A stretch of 64,000 nt of DNA. Origin: Triops longicaudatus (Eukaryota; Arthropoda; Branchiopoda; Notostraca; Triopsidae). The notes beneath the pieces were generated by a model. It saw nothing but the letters and a program-made list of their open reading frames with translations, did no database searches and was not told where the DNA came from. Location of the stretch: positions 641,011 through 705,010 of the forward strand of contig JAGQDJ010000016.1 of assembly GCA_022885665.1 (NCBI GenBank), written 5' to 3'. The position numbers and the translations under genes are program-made. This document shows positions 36,762 through 46,500 of the stretch, piece by piece (the stretch's first letter is position 1; each line of letters begins with the position of its first letter).

Positions 36762-37342
36762 TTAGCTACGATGCCTGATACCCCGGCGTATAAAACAGCC
36801 TTTGAAAGACGTTAAGCGAACGTCAATCTCGCCTTCCTCTAACTAGAACACGATCAAGATATGTATATTCAACATTTATCCCCATAAACGACGGTATTTT
36901 GAAAGGTTTTAAAGGGGTGAAGTTATACCGGGTCATGGTGATAAAGCTCCATGTAGCAGGATGGGGAGATACACTCGCGGACACAGCTGATGCGATCAAT
37001 ACCAGTTCGCTGGAGACAGTACGGCGTTTGGTTGCACGCGGCCTCGTACTCGTAATAAAACTTTTCCTACGTTTCCACACGAAATTGTAGCTTATGCTGT
37101 GAGCTAGTTTTTAAATAAGAATTTAAAGTGTTGGAGTAATAAAGATATTCTGTTACGTTTTTAGGAGTATCTTTGTAGCGGTATTCGGGGAATTTGAATA
37201 CGGCGAAGTTACTATCGGAGTTATCGGCAGTGGGGGAATCTTCTTCGTCAGATTGGGTTTCACGGCTTTGGGACTCGTTTTGCTCCGCGTGGAGATAAAC
37301 AAAGGTGACGCAAAGCAAGATGAATGTATGAAAACACCTCAT
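36762..37342 (-). CDS. Small secreted cysteine-rich protein, DUF4787-like
   Basis: Three exons: 37342-37157 (62 codons), 37066-36929 (46 codons) and 36842-36762 (26 codons plus TAA), all phase 0, with introns of 90 and 86 bp. The 134-residue product begins with a signal peptide (MRCFHTFILLCVTFVYLHA, likely cut before EQ). An acidic Ser-rich segment follows, then a Cys module: Cys73, Cys79, Cys90, Cys94, Cys99, Cys124, containing CVRECISPSCY and DPLEEGEIDVRLTSFKGCF. From memory the CISP-x-CY plus DPLEEGE-D signature belongs to DUF4787; this was not checked. Function is unknown; six cysteines after a signal peptide suggest a disulfide-bonded extracellular protein. Unspliced reading hits TAG seven codons before the Cys module, so the open frame 37067-37456 is only partly real. 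The upstream in-frame Met at 37456 is less likely because it would bury the signal peptide. Confidence 0.87.
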
Positions 37343-38501
37343 GTTGCCGGGTCTAAAGCTTAGGAACTGTCTCCAAAACCCCTTGGAGTCTCTATTGCTA
37401 TTACTGCCTAGGCTCAATCCCCCTGAATCGATATACGGTACATAGCCTGGGGGCAAAGTATTCGAGGATTTCCGTCCCCCACCAAAGATGGAGGACGATA
37501 AGAGAATAGCGAGCCTATTTTTCTTTAGAACAGTCTATTATAGGGCTTTAACATACCCGTTTATTACAGGAACTCAAAGACTTGAGAGACAGTTTGTGTT
37601 GATAGATTCTGACGCAAGCGCGACGAATTCTAAGCGATGAAATTTAGCTGTGCTGAATACAGTGGGTTTCCCTTTAATAAAAGTTTTAAGCAGTGTTACG
37701 GAGGCAGAGTTTAGAAGCATTTATAAATATAGTGTTCTGGTACTGAATAAGCGTTTTTAAACGCAAGTCTTGGAATTATTGCGTGATTAAACGCCATATT
37801 ATTCGGCTTCACCATTTAACGAGGAAACTGGCGCCAAAACTGAGAAGGCGGAGATAGCGTGAACCGCGAACCCACAGAAGGCAACGTGCGGTAAACACGT
37901 ATTAATTTTTGACGCAGTTTTTTATTAGCTTTTTGCTTGAAATATTAATGGTTATAATAATAAGATGTTATAGTAGTAGATGCCACGTCTATAAGGACCC
38001 GTAAGAACTCTGTCACAATAATGTTATTATTACTGTATTTAAATTAGCTGCCGTAATTTAATTCAGCGTCACCTGTTGGCGGCAGCTTTTATCGAAATTT
38101 TAATCGTCTTTCCAACTCAACCTTACCTAAGTAAAATTAATTAAATTTAACATAATTTATTTAAACTTATTTGAACAAAATATGAAATTTCTTTTTACCT
38201 CCATGCATTTAAAAATTCCGGTGTTTCGCTCACTGTCTTGACAAGTTTATACCCAAGTGACTAGGTGGCGTATGTTGTCAAAATGAATGCAATGCCTTCC
38301 AAGAAGAATAACAACGATTGCAGACATACATTGCAGCCTAGCCTTAGGACAGTCAGTGAGCATCTTCAATTGATTTCAGTTGACAATCTTGAGTGTTAGA
38401 ATTATTCTCTTGTAACCAAAGACTATTGTAAACCATTGTGTACATAAACCATATGTTATTCGGCTGGGACTTAACCCAATGCCAGTTATTATTCAATTGC
38501 G
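37343..38501. promoter_or_regulatory. Divergent intergenic region between two genes
   Basis: 1159 bp between the start codons of the minus-strand secreted-protein gene and plus-strand TOPORS; it should hold both promoters and 5' UTRs. AT-rich apart from a GC-richer patch around 37810-37900. TAGGTGGCG at 38262-38270 resembles the fly CTCF core. A TATAATAG is present on the minus strand near 37541. None of these is proven. Confidence 0.5.
38376..38381 (+). promoter_or_regulatory. Possible initiator TCAGTT upstream of TOPORS
   Basis: TCAGTT matches the arthropod initiator consensus TCAGTY and lies 121 bases before the TOPORS start codon, a sensible 5' UTR length. No TATA box is obvious 25-30 bases upstream. 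A hexamer alone is weak evidence. Confidence 0.25.
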
Positions 38502-40634
38502 ATGGCAGAATCAGCAAATCCTTCGTCTCCTGCCAGTGCTTCGGTTATCCGGTCTCCCAACCTAAAATCCCATGATCAAACCAGTCCTCCTTCATCTCCC
38601 CGCAATCGGAAACGTACCAATTCTACAGCCTCCACCGCATCCAACGCCAGCTCCGGAGAAGCGTGTTGTGCCATTTGTTTAGGCAAACCCGAAAATAAGT
38701 GTTACACCAACAGTTGCCTCCACCACTTTTGCTTCGCGTGTTTGTTAGAATGGTCCAAAGTATGTTAAAAAGAAATAAAGCCTTTATCTAAACACTTTCT
38801 TAATTGATTTTCTACCTGTTTTATATTTTAGTTTATTTTAAAATTTTTACTTATCTTTAAGCTCCTATTTAATTTCCATGTTGAAATTTTTATTAATATT
38901 CTTTGTTGTCTGTTTCAGGTAAAGCCAGAATGTCCGTTATGCAAGCAAAAATTCAAATCCATCATCCACAACGTCCGCTCTCTGGAAGAATTCGACGAGT
39001 ACCACGTCCGGGCCATGCCGGAAGAAGTTAACCCCGATTGGATCAGCCGTTTTCGCTATCGCACCACCTTAACTGCGGACCGAAGACCACAAGACCTCTC
39101 TCTCCGGCGTGCTTTTGCTTCCAGCGTTCTCCCTGGTCTTCCTTACCGCCCAGGTCTCCGTCGTGTCGCCACCAGCGATTTTCGACGCAGCATTTACGAA
39201 GACGATATCTGGGCGCGGCCCGTGGCCGATATTACTGGCCGGTACCGTGAAACCAACCCGGCCTTTTACCGTGAAAACCCGGCAGTCACCCATCGCCTTA
39301 TCCCGTGGCTGAACCGAGAACTCAACGCTTTGCTTGCCGGACGCCCTCGTCTCCGTCCCTGCAACTGGGACGTTAGCCACGTCCTGCAAACTGTCACGGA
39401 CCTCATTACCAGTTATACCATCACCAGCCCCGAATTTGCTTCCGCCGTGAGGCCCTATCTCGGCCAGTACACCGACCATTTCGTGCACGAGTTCTATAAT
39501 TTCGCCCGCTCGCCCTTGGACATGATTGGCTACGACATGGAAGTCGAGTACGGCCCTTATAACACTCAACAAAACGCCGCAATATCGTTAGTTGACGAGT
39601 CAACCGAATCCGACGACAGCGACATTGTTTTCGTGGGGCGACACCATACGGTCCCCCAGGGAGCTGACTTCCGTTCTCGCTTGCTCCGTGGTCCGTTTGT
39701 GCGTCGGACGCGTATTAACGAAACCACGCCCGCTGAAGTGGATTTTACCAATATTCTCCGGTTTCTGAACGAACAGCGGCCATTTTCTCCTCCTGGTGAT
39801 AGTACCGCGCATTCACGTGTCTCCAGGGACGCGTCAGCCACCCAGTCACCCCAGCCAGGTCCTAGTGGGTTGCAACCCCGTTTCTCGGGGCGGAGCACCC
39901 CTGCTTTGGACTCTGACTCGGAAGATATTGAAATTGTTGATGTCGTAAAGCCGAAGCGAGAAAGAACGCCCGAAGTTGTTACGTTGTCAGACACCGATTC
40001 GAGCGTGTCGGTGCAGCCGTCTGAACCGGGCCCATCTACGTCCTCTGCAACGAGCAGTGAATACCAAGCCACGCCTTCGACGTCAGCGTCTATTGTAGTT
40101 CCCCGTTACGTAGAAACGTTCACGTCATCTGTGGCGTCGGCGTCTTCCACGAGTTCACGACACACATATAATCGTGAAGATCAGAAGACCGAAAAGAGGA
40201 GAAGTCGAAGAGACAGTGAAGATACCGTAGATAGACACGGTGAATGGAGGAAGGGACCACGAAGGGTGTCGACGAGCAGCTCGCCGGAGCCGAGTCAGGA
40301 ACGCGGGAAAGCGTGGAGGTCGAATGGTCCTAGCTCAAAATCAAACGCCAGAAAGGAAGAGAGAAGCAAGAAGGAGAAGAAGTCTAAGAAGGCAAGCAAG
40401 AGAAGCAGAAGATCGACGTCACCGATGTCACGGAAACGAAGACGCGTGCTGGAGCGGTCACCTTCGTCGTCTTCCGACTCTGAGAACGAAAATCGAAATA
40501 ATCCAATTAGAAGACGTCGACCCAATAAGACCGGTACCTTGCCTCGTTATTGGGAATGGGCTGGTGCCGGTAGGTTCTCTCCTTCTTACGTTTCCCGTCG
40601 TGATACTACTTATACAGAGCGGTCTAAACGATAG
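38502..40634 (+). CDS. Topors: TOPORS-like RING E3 ubiquitin/SUMO ligase, complete
   Basis: Two exons, 38502-38759 and 38919-40634, joined in phase 0 across a 159 bp intron (AAA/GTATGT to TTTCAG/GTA), giving 657 residues. A C3HC4 RING spans the junction: Cys56, Cys59, Cys72, His74, Cys77, Cys80, then Cys91 and Cys94 in exon 2, followed by FKSIIHNVRSLEEFDEYHV, the signature of topoisomerase I-binding RS protein. Residues about 130-270 form the conserved TOPORS region with WLNRELNALL. The rest is Ser/Pro-rich and ends in a basic Arg-Ser/Lys domain, as in nuclear speckle proteins. The family adds ubiquitin or SUMO to nuclear targets such as p53 or fly Hairy. The start is chosen because it opens the only frame reaching the RING. 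Reading exon 1 without splicing gives a premature stop three codons after the donor. Confidence 0.96.
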
Positions 40635-40713
40635 TATTTTTGAGCGCTAATACTCTGTAATGTGGGCAAGTAATTCGTAATACGGGAAACTATTGTTTGA
40701 CAGAGCATGACAA

Positions 40714-40719
40714 AATAAA
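40714..40719 (+). terminator. Poly(A) signal AATAAA of TOPORS
   Basis: A canonical AATAAA 80 bases after the TOPORS stop codon, followed by an AT-rich stretch. The spacing suits a short 3' UTR. Confidence 0.7.
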
Positions 40720-42329
40720 TCAATCAATTAATGTCCCTTAATGTCAAACCAATATATCGACTATGAAAACAAAGATCGATACATTCAATAGCGATAGCCA
40801 CGTACAGATTAAGCCGCCAATCAGTCAATTAAAAATAAAACATCTCCATACGAGTCTGATTGCATCGGAATTTTCCCGAGAAGACTTACTCTATCCAAGC
40901 AAATTTTAAAGTAAAGTCGAACTAGTCTGATCAAATGATCGGAATCCGAAAGATCCAGAACACTGGCTGAGGAGTCAAAATTGAGGACTCATCTAGCAGG
41001 AATTTCGGGTGGTATTCTGACTAGGTGAAAAATAAAGTGTATAAGTAAAATAAAAAAGGAAGAACATGAAAATGATAAAATAAGACGTACTCACGTAAAG
41101 CGATAAATTGACTAAATTTTGTTTAGCAGTGTAATGACAAACTCGCATCACAAAATTGAAGAAAAATTTCCCCGTTGCCCCTCCAATATGGTAGTAAAAT
41201 TCGGCGTTTTTTACTCAGGGATAAGAGAACAAATATGGTGGGGTAAACAAGGATAATGGAGCTATTTTGGGTTTACAATACACCGTGCTTGCAAAAAATG
41301 GTAGCATGTTTTGTCTGTCTCTTTATACATACATACACTCTTCATGACTAGCACGCAACAACGCCTTTCATCTTGCATTCCCAACTAAGCTAAGAATTTC
41401 TTTTCACGGTTCAGTACGTAGTTTCAGTACACATTGAAAGCATACCAGGTAAATAGCACCCCAAACGGAATCACTTCAAGCTACAAAAAATGTACGAAAG
41501 TCAACTACTGAATATAAAGCCGAAATTTTTGCTCTTTTTTCCACATAAGAATAAAACCAAAGGGAGAACGTCCCCAATTATGCGCGCGGAAGGCACATCG
41601 CAATGCAAACGAAGTGGAAGCTCTTATTTTAGACAAAAAGAATAATCACTACAAAAACATTTCTGGCTACATCGGTACTACTAAACCACTCTGTAGATAT
41701 GGTTCATTCCTGCCTACATAAGGGAAGCTGACAGTCAAAAAAGAAAAACATGGCGAGCAGGAAGGGGAGAGGCAAAGTAGACCAGAAGGAGGCACATTCA
41801 CCCCATTATCACAGTGACATATCTTGGTTCCATTCCCCCTAAAAACTTTTACTATCTAAATAGTTTTTTACGGCACGTTTTATATATCTGATCACTTCTG
41901 CTAACCTACTATTTTCTCGTGTTAATAAAACCTAATGAGCATAGAATGTTCTACCATTACACCATCCTTGCACTCCAATTTCGATTTCACAAGTATCAAA
42001 CAATGAACAAAACTCGCAAGCTCCGTGTTCTTAATTGGCTCAATTTCTCCACAGACTGCAAATATTCTAGGGTACTGAGATTGTCCTTTACCGCCTTTAG
42101 TGACAGAAATGGCAACTAACTGTTAGAGACGGGACAGCTATAGTCATTTAGCGACCATACGCGGCAGACATTGGAAATAACAGCTGAACATCATTCCACG
42201 GACTTAAATTACTGTTTGCAGTTAGAAAGAAATATTTGGAGGTGGTAAAGGATAACGCCAACGGAAATTGAACCTTTTTTTAAACTATTTACAGAATCTA
42301 CTAACTAGTACATTCTATTATGATACAAG
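40720..42329. other. Convergent intergenic region, TOPORS to WNK
   Basis: About 1.6 kb separating the two 3' ends, AT-rich, with no ORF or RNA gene of note. The WNK 3' UTR should occupy the right part; no AATAAA or ATTAAA on the minus strand was seen close to its stop. Confidence 0.55.
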
Positions 42330-43514
42330 CTAATGAGCAGGAGAATCGGATCTATAAAATGGCGGGGAACGGACTGGACTGCCTAACGGGGAACTGGTTC
42401 CATGTGGCTGTGGAAGAGCTGATGGAATGTTGGTGCCACGCGGGAGCGACGACAGAGGCAGGCATCCCATTGGCGTCGGTGCCACACTACGAGTAGGCGG
42501 ACTGGAACCGGGTGTTAGCGTTCCCCGCGCAGGAGCGGCTTGAAGGGTGAAGTGCTGCATAGTGTGATGCTGGTTTAACAACGTGTTATTCACGGGATTA
42601 ATAAAGTTAGAACTACAGTTGGCGCCCGAAGCAGGATTATTAGTAGTTGATGGGTACATAGCGTTGAGCAACACGGGTTGGACGCGTTTAAAGGCTGACC
42701 CGGAGGCTTGGTTCAACGAAAGACTGTTTTGCTGCGAATTCGTTAACGAAGATTGGTTAAAACTCAGCCGTAGTTGGTTCAACGTCGGCTTTTCGACGCT
42801 TTCTTTCGGCGAAGCGCTCTTGTTGCGGCAATTGAGACCGGCACCCAAATCTTGGACGAGACGTAGCAAATCTTCCGTGAACGTCTTGCTTTGGCGTGTA
42901 GGCGTGCTAGGGGCGGAGTTGGAGGCTGAACGAGCTTGCGGGCCCGTAGCGCCCTCTTCGCTAGAAACTAGACCTTTCTCTGGTTGTTTGACCACAACGG
43001 CAGTGGGTTTCACGGGTGTAGGTTCGTCTATAGATTTCGTTTTCTCGAGCAAAGGGACCAGCACGGGGGCGGAGTCTTGTACGGACACGATATTAGGCGA
43101 CGCTGTCACAACGGAGATGGTGTCAATCGTAGCAACTAAGGAAGACGATCGTCGGCGAGCGTGAAAGACGTCAATTTCGTCTTGGTGACGCTTTTCGAGG
43201 TCTTCCTTCTCTTGACGGTGCCGTGCCAATAATGCTTGCCAATCGGGATCTTTGCTCAAGCTAGCGGGCCGAGGTTCGGGCTCAGTGACGACGCTGACGC
43301 TGAAACGCGAGATTTTCCGCACAGGAGGTTTGGCGACGGGCATGTCTGGGCAAGGTTTCTCTGACATGACAGGTGGCTCCACTGGCAGTGGCTTAATAGG
43401 TTCAGAAAACTTCGGAGGCTCTTGCAGCTTGACGGGCGAAATGTCTGGACTTGCCAGTACGTGGTCCGCTGGAATCGGTGTGAAGGATGACACAGGCTGC
43501 AACGTTGCCGAGTT
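42330..43514 (-). CDS. WNK: WNK terminal exon: RFxV motif, coiled coil, C-terminus
   Basis: 394 codons plus TAG. It carries a second RKISRFSVSVV docking motif, then a charged coiled coil (DPDWQALLARHRQEKEDLEK followed by RHQDEI) resembling the C-terminal WNK coiled coil used for WNK-WNK contact. A Ser/Asn/Gln/Pro-rich tail ends FYRSDSPAH. The acceptor is TTACTTAACAG. Confidence 0.95.
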   Translation of the reverse strand, partial: NSATLQPVSSFTPIPADHVLASPDISPVKLQEPPKFSEPIKPLPVEPPVMSEKPCPDMPVAKPPVRKISRFSVSVVTEPEPRPASLSKDPDWQALLARHRQEKEDLEKRHQDEIDVFHARRRSSSLVATIDTISVVTASPNIVSVQDSAPVLVPLLEKTKSIDEPTPVKPTAVVVKQPEKGLVSSEEGATGPQARSASNSAPSTPTRQSKTFTEDLLRLVQDLGAGLNCRNKSASPKESVEKPTLNQLRLSFNQSSLTNSQQNSLSLNQASGSAFKRVQPVLLNAMYPSTTNNPASGANCSSNFINPVNNTLLNQHHTMQHFTLQAAPARGTLTPGSSPPTRSVAPTPMGCLPLSSLPRGTNIPSALPQPHGTSSPLGSPVRSPPFYRSDSPAH

Positions 43515-46500
43515 CTGTTAAGTAAGAAATACAAACATTATTCAAAAAGTATTCCTTAACTCCACGAAAAGTTTTTTTTTCCTTCTTTTTAAGTTTTTCT
43601 TCGAATGCCGTCGACTACACTTACAACTTGTGCTGGCAAAACTTCTTTAGGTTTAGCGGCTCCTTGCGAGTGAAGTTTGCACAACTCCTAGCATAAAATA
43701 CACAAAGTTAAGTTCGTTCAATAGCTTCTTTAACATTCTTGGATGTAAAGGAATGAAAAGCAATACTTGTTCCAAATCATGAAAATCCATCGTCGGCGGT
43801 AAAACACGACGAGGTTTTTCTTCTTTATCGGGTTCATGGGCAGTTTCTTCGTTCTTAATCACAGGTGGTGCAGCAGCTACGACTGGCACACTTTCTACAG
43901 CAGCTGTTGTAACCTAATTAACGTCCAATTTAATATTTCTATAGTTATTTTATCAATGTTATTATTATTCATAATTAAAAGTTGCGTACTTGAGTAGTAT
44001 GAGGGGCGGGTCCTTGCATAGACAAGAAAGCCAGTTTGTTTTGCAAATCTTGAAGGTAGACATCCATAGTCGGGGCAGCTTGGGGCGTAGGGGGCTGTGA
44101 GGGTGGACCGGGTTGAGTTGACATGGCGACATGTATATTGGCAGCATCACCAGGCTCACTGGCTGTGACCGTATTTTCTGGTGTATTATACGGCGTGGTT
44201 GTATCAATACCGACAGCACTGACCGTTAAGCCACTACCATCATTTACTAAGTTGGTATTCACATTAGTTACGGGCTGCAGAGGCTGTAAGTTCTGCAATG
44301 TCAGTCGTTGCTGATGTGCCACCGCTGAAGCTATGTTGAGATTCAAAGAACCAGCCAACTCATGGGCGTTACCAGCACCATCTACCACATTAGTCACCAC
44401 GTTCGGTACCGTCGCCGCCTCGGAAGCAATCACCGGTACGGTATAGTCCAAAGTTGGTGGGTATTCTTGAATTGGCGGCTGCAAAACAGGGAAAACTGCT
44501 TGGGGCGGTTGGTGGCCCTGCAAAGGTACATTCAGCGGCTGTAATACTGGCTGCTGAGTCAAGTATTCTGCGGCAAGGGCTTGACTAGGCTGTAACAATG
44601 GCTGAGTAGGTGGTAAATACTCTGCTGTCACCGTTGGCGGCTGAGACGGCAACATTTGTGGCTGTGGTGGCAGATAGCTTGCAGTTGGTGGCAGTGGCTG
44701 TTGTACCAGCTGCGGTGGCAAATAATCCGATAACGGCTGTGGAGCATGTAAAACAGCAGGAGCTGTGGGTGGCTGTTGTGATGTTAGGTACTCAGAAGCA
44801 GCTGCTGGTACTTGAACCGGTACGACTGACACACCAGACACGTAATGCACATCGTAAAGATGCGGTACGACTACCGGTTGCTGTTGCTGTGGTATATTCG
44901 CGACTTGAGTGATTTCATTCGGTACCGGCATGTTTACATTACAAGCCACTAATGGCTCTGGCTGAGTTGTCGGTACTATGTGAAGTGGTATCGTACCCGG
45001 CAGTTGCTGCTGCTGTGGTTGCGTCACCAATTGTTGTTGAGGTGGTTGCGTAGTCAACTGCTGTTGAGATGGCTGTGCCAACTGTTGGGGTTGTTGCGTC
45101 ACCAGTTGCTGCTTAGGTGGTTGTATTTGCATCGCCAACGGCTGCTGAGGTGGTTGTGTCACCAATGTTTGCTGAGGTGGTTGCGTTACCAACTGTTGAG
45201 GTGGCTGAGTCACCAACTGCTGAGATGATTGGACTGCTTCAGACGCTAGCTGGTATTGCGGCGTGGGTTGAGAAACCACCTGAACCTGTGGGCGAGGAAT
45301 TTCTGATTGTTGCGTTGGCTGTTGCACAGATGGCGTTAGTTGGTGTACACCAGAGGAATTCACAGTTTGTTGCATTGGTGGAATCTGTACCTGAAGCTGC
45401 TGCTGAGCAGGAATTTGCTGAATCATCGATACAGACGACGTCTGGTAGACTGGTGGCGCCCCAGGTGGCGGTGGTTGGGCAGTGGCTTGGCTCACTACTG
45501 GCGAGGGCATTACTGCAGCTGATGCTGGTGTTTGACCGACATATTGCTGTTGTTGCGAGGTCACGTGACTTAAAACTGCAGTTTGTTGTGCTGGCACTTG
45601 CTGGACGACTGACTGACTGGGAGGTCCATGAGCGCCCTCTGGCGGTGGTGGATTCTGGAACTGCTGCTGTGGCTGCTGTTGAGCGAACTGTTGTTGGTAC
45701 GTCACGTGACTCAATACAGGAACCTGCTGCGGTTGAACCGGCACTTGCTGGGGTATATGCACGCTCTCCGGTGGTTGAGTCTGGAACTGCTGCTGTGGAA
45801 CGTATTGAGGAGCGGTAGGCATCTGTTGTTGCGACGGTACATTACTTTCTTGCTGTGCAGGAGCTTGTGCCGGCATTTGTTGAGCTGCCGGTATTACCGG
45901 CTGCGTTTGCGCTGTTTCTGGTGGTTGAACCGCCGGCTGTGGAACTTCCGTCGGGGGCGTGGCAGTGGCCTGAACCGGGTACGGATTTTGCTGAAGTTGC
46001 ACCGGCTGTTGTTGGGTGGGCTGGGGCATTGAATTAGCCACGTAAGTTGCCTGCGGCAGTGGTAAACTTGGTTGTGCCGTCGGGTATGGCTGACCGGGAT
46101 AATGTTGCTGCAACTGGTGTTGTTGCGGTGGTTGGACATCAGATATTGCTTGTGGCGGTAAAGAACCTTGCCGCTGTGTTGGCTGACTCGGGAACGGCGG
46201 CTGTGTTGGTTGTTGTAATTGTGGAGGCATGGAGCCTTGTTGTGTAGTTAACTGTGCAGGAAACTGCGACTGATGCTGTAGCTGTGGATGTTGCTGCTGA
46301 TACTGTATATATTGCGCAGAAGTCAAATTAGGGTCTACTGCAGACTGGTGCGGTGGCTGCTGGTATTGAAGGTGCGCATGGGTGTTTTCCACCGATGCTG
46401 CAGTCATATTTTGCTGTGGTTGATGAGGTGGTTGGGGATTTACTTGCTGAAGCATCGGTGGCTGTTGAGGTGGAGCTATGTTTTGCTGATGTTGATGCTC

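Noticed and set aside
37044..37066. UAG stop-codon readthrough in the secreted-protein gene
   Set aside because: The in-frame TAG is the last part of a GTAACA...ACGTAG intron whose removal keeps the frame; readthrough is not needed.
37067..37156. NPY/neuropeptide F-like peptide reading VTEYLYYSNTLNSYL near the end of an open frame with a signal peptide
   Set aside because: The spacing resembles YYxxLxxYL of NPY-family peptides, but there is no C-terminal RxRFG or RxRYG. The segment is better explained as the 90 bp intron that separates two in-phase exons of the Cys-rich protein.
39069..39572. 167- and 168-codon minus-strand frames opposite TOPORS exon 2
   Set aside because: Shadow frames of GC-rich coding sequence; the plus strand carries the conserved TOPORS protein.
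45117..45818. 233-codon plus-strand frame and other long frames opposite the WNK giant exon
   Set aside because: They are complements of CAG/CAA/CCN-rich coding sequence, which rarely contains TA pairs; none has a start context, domain or splice sites.
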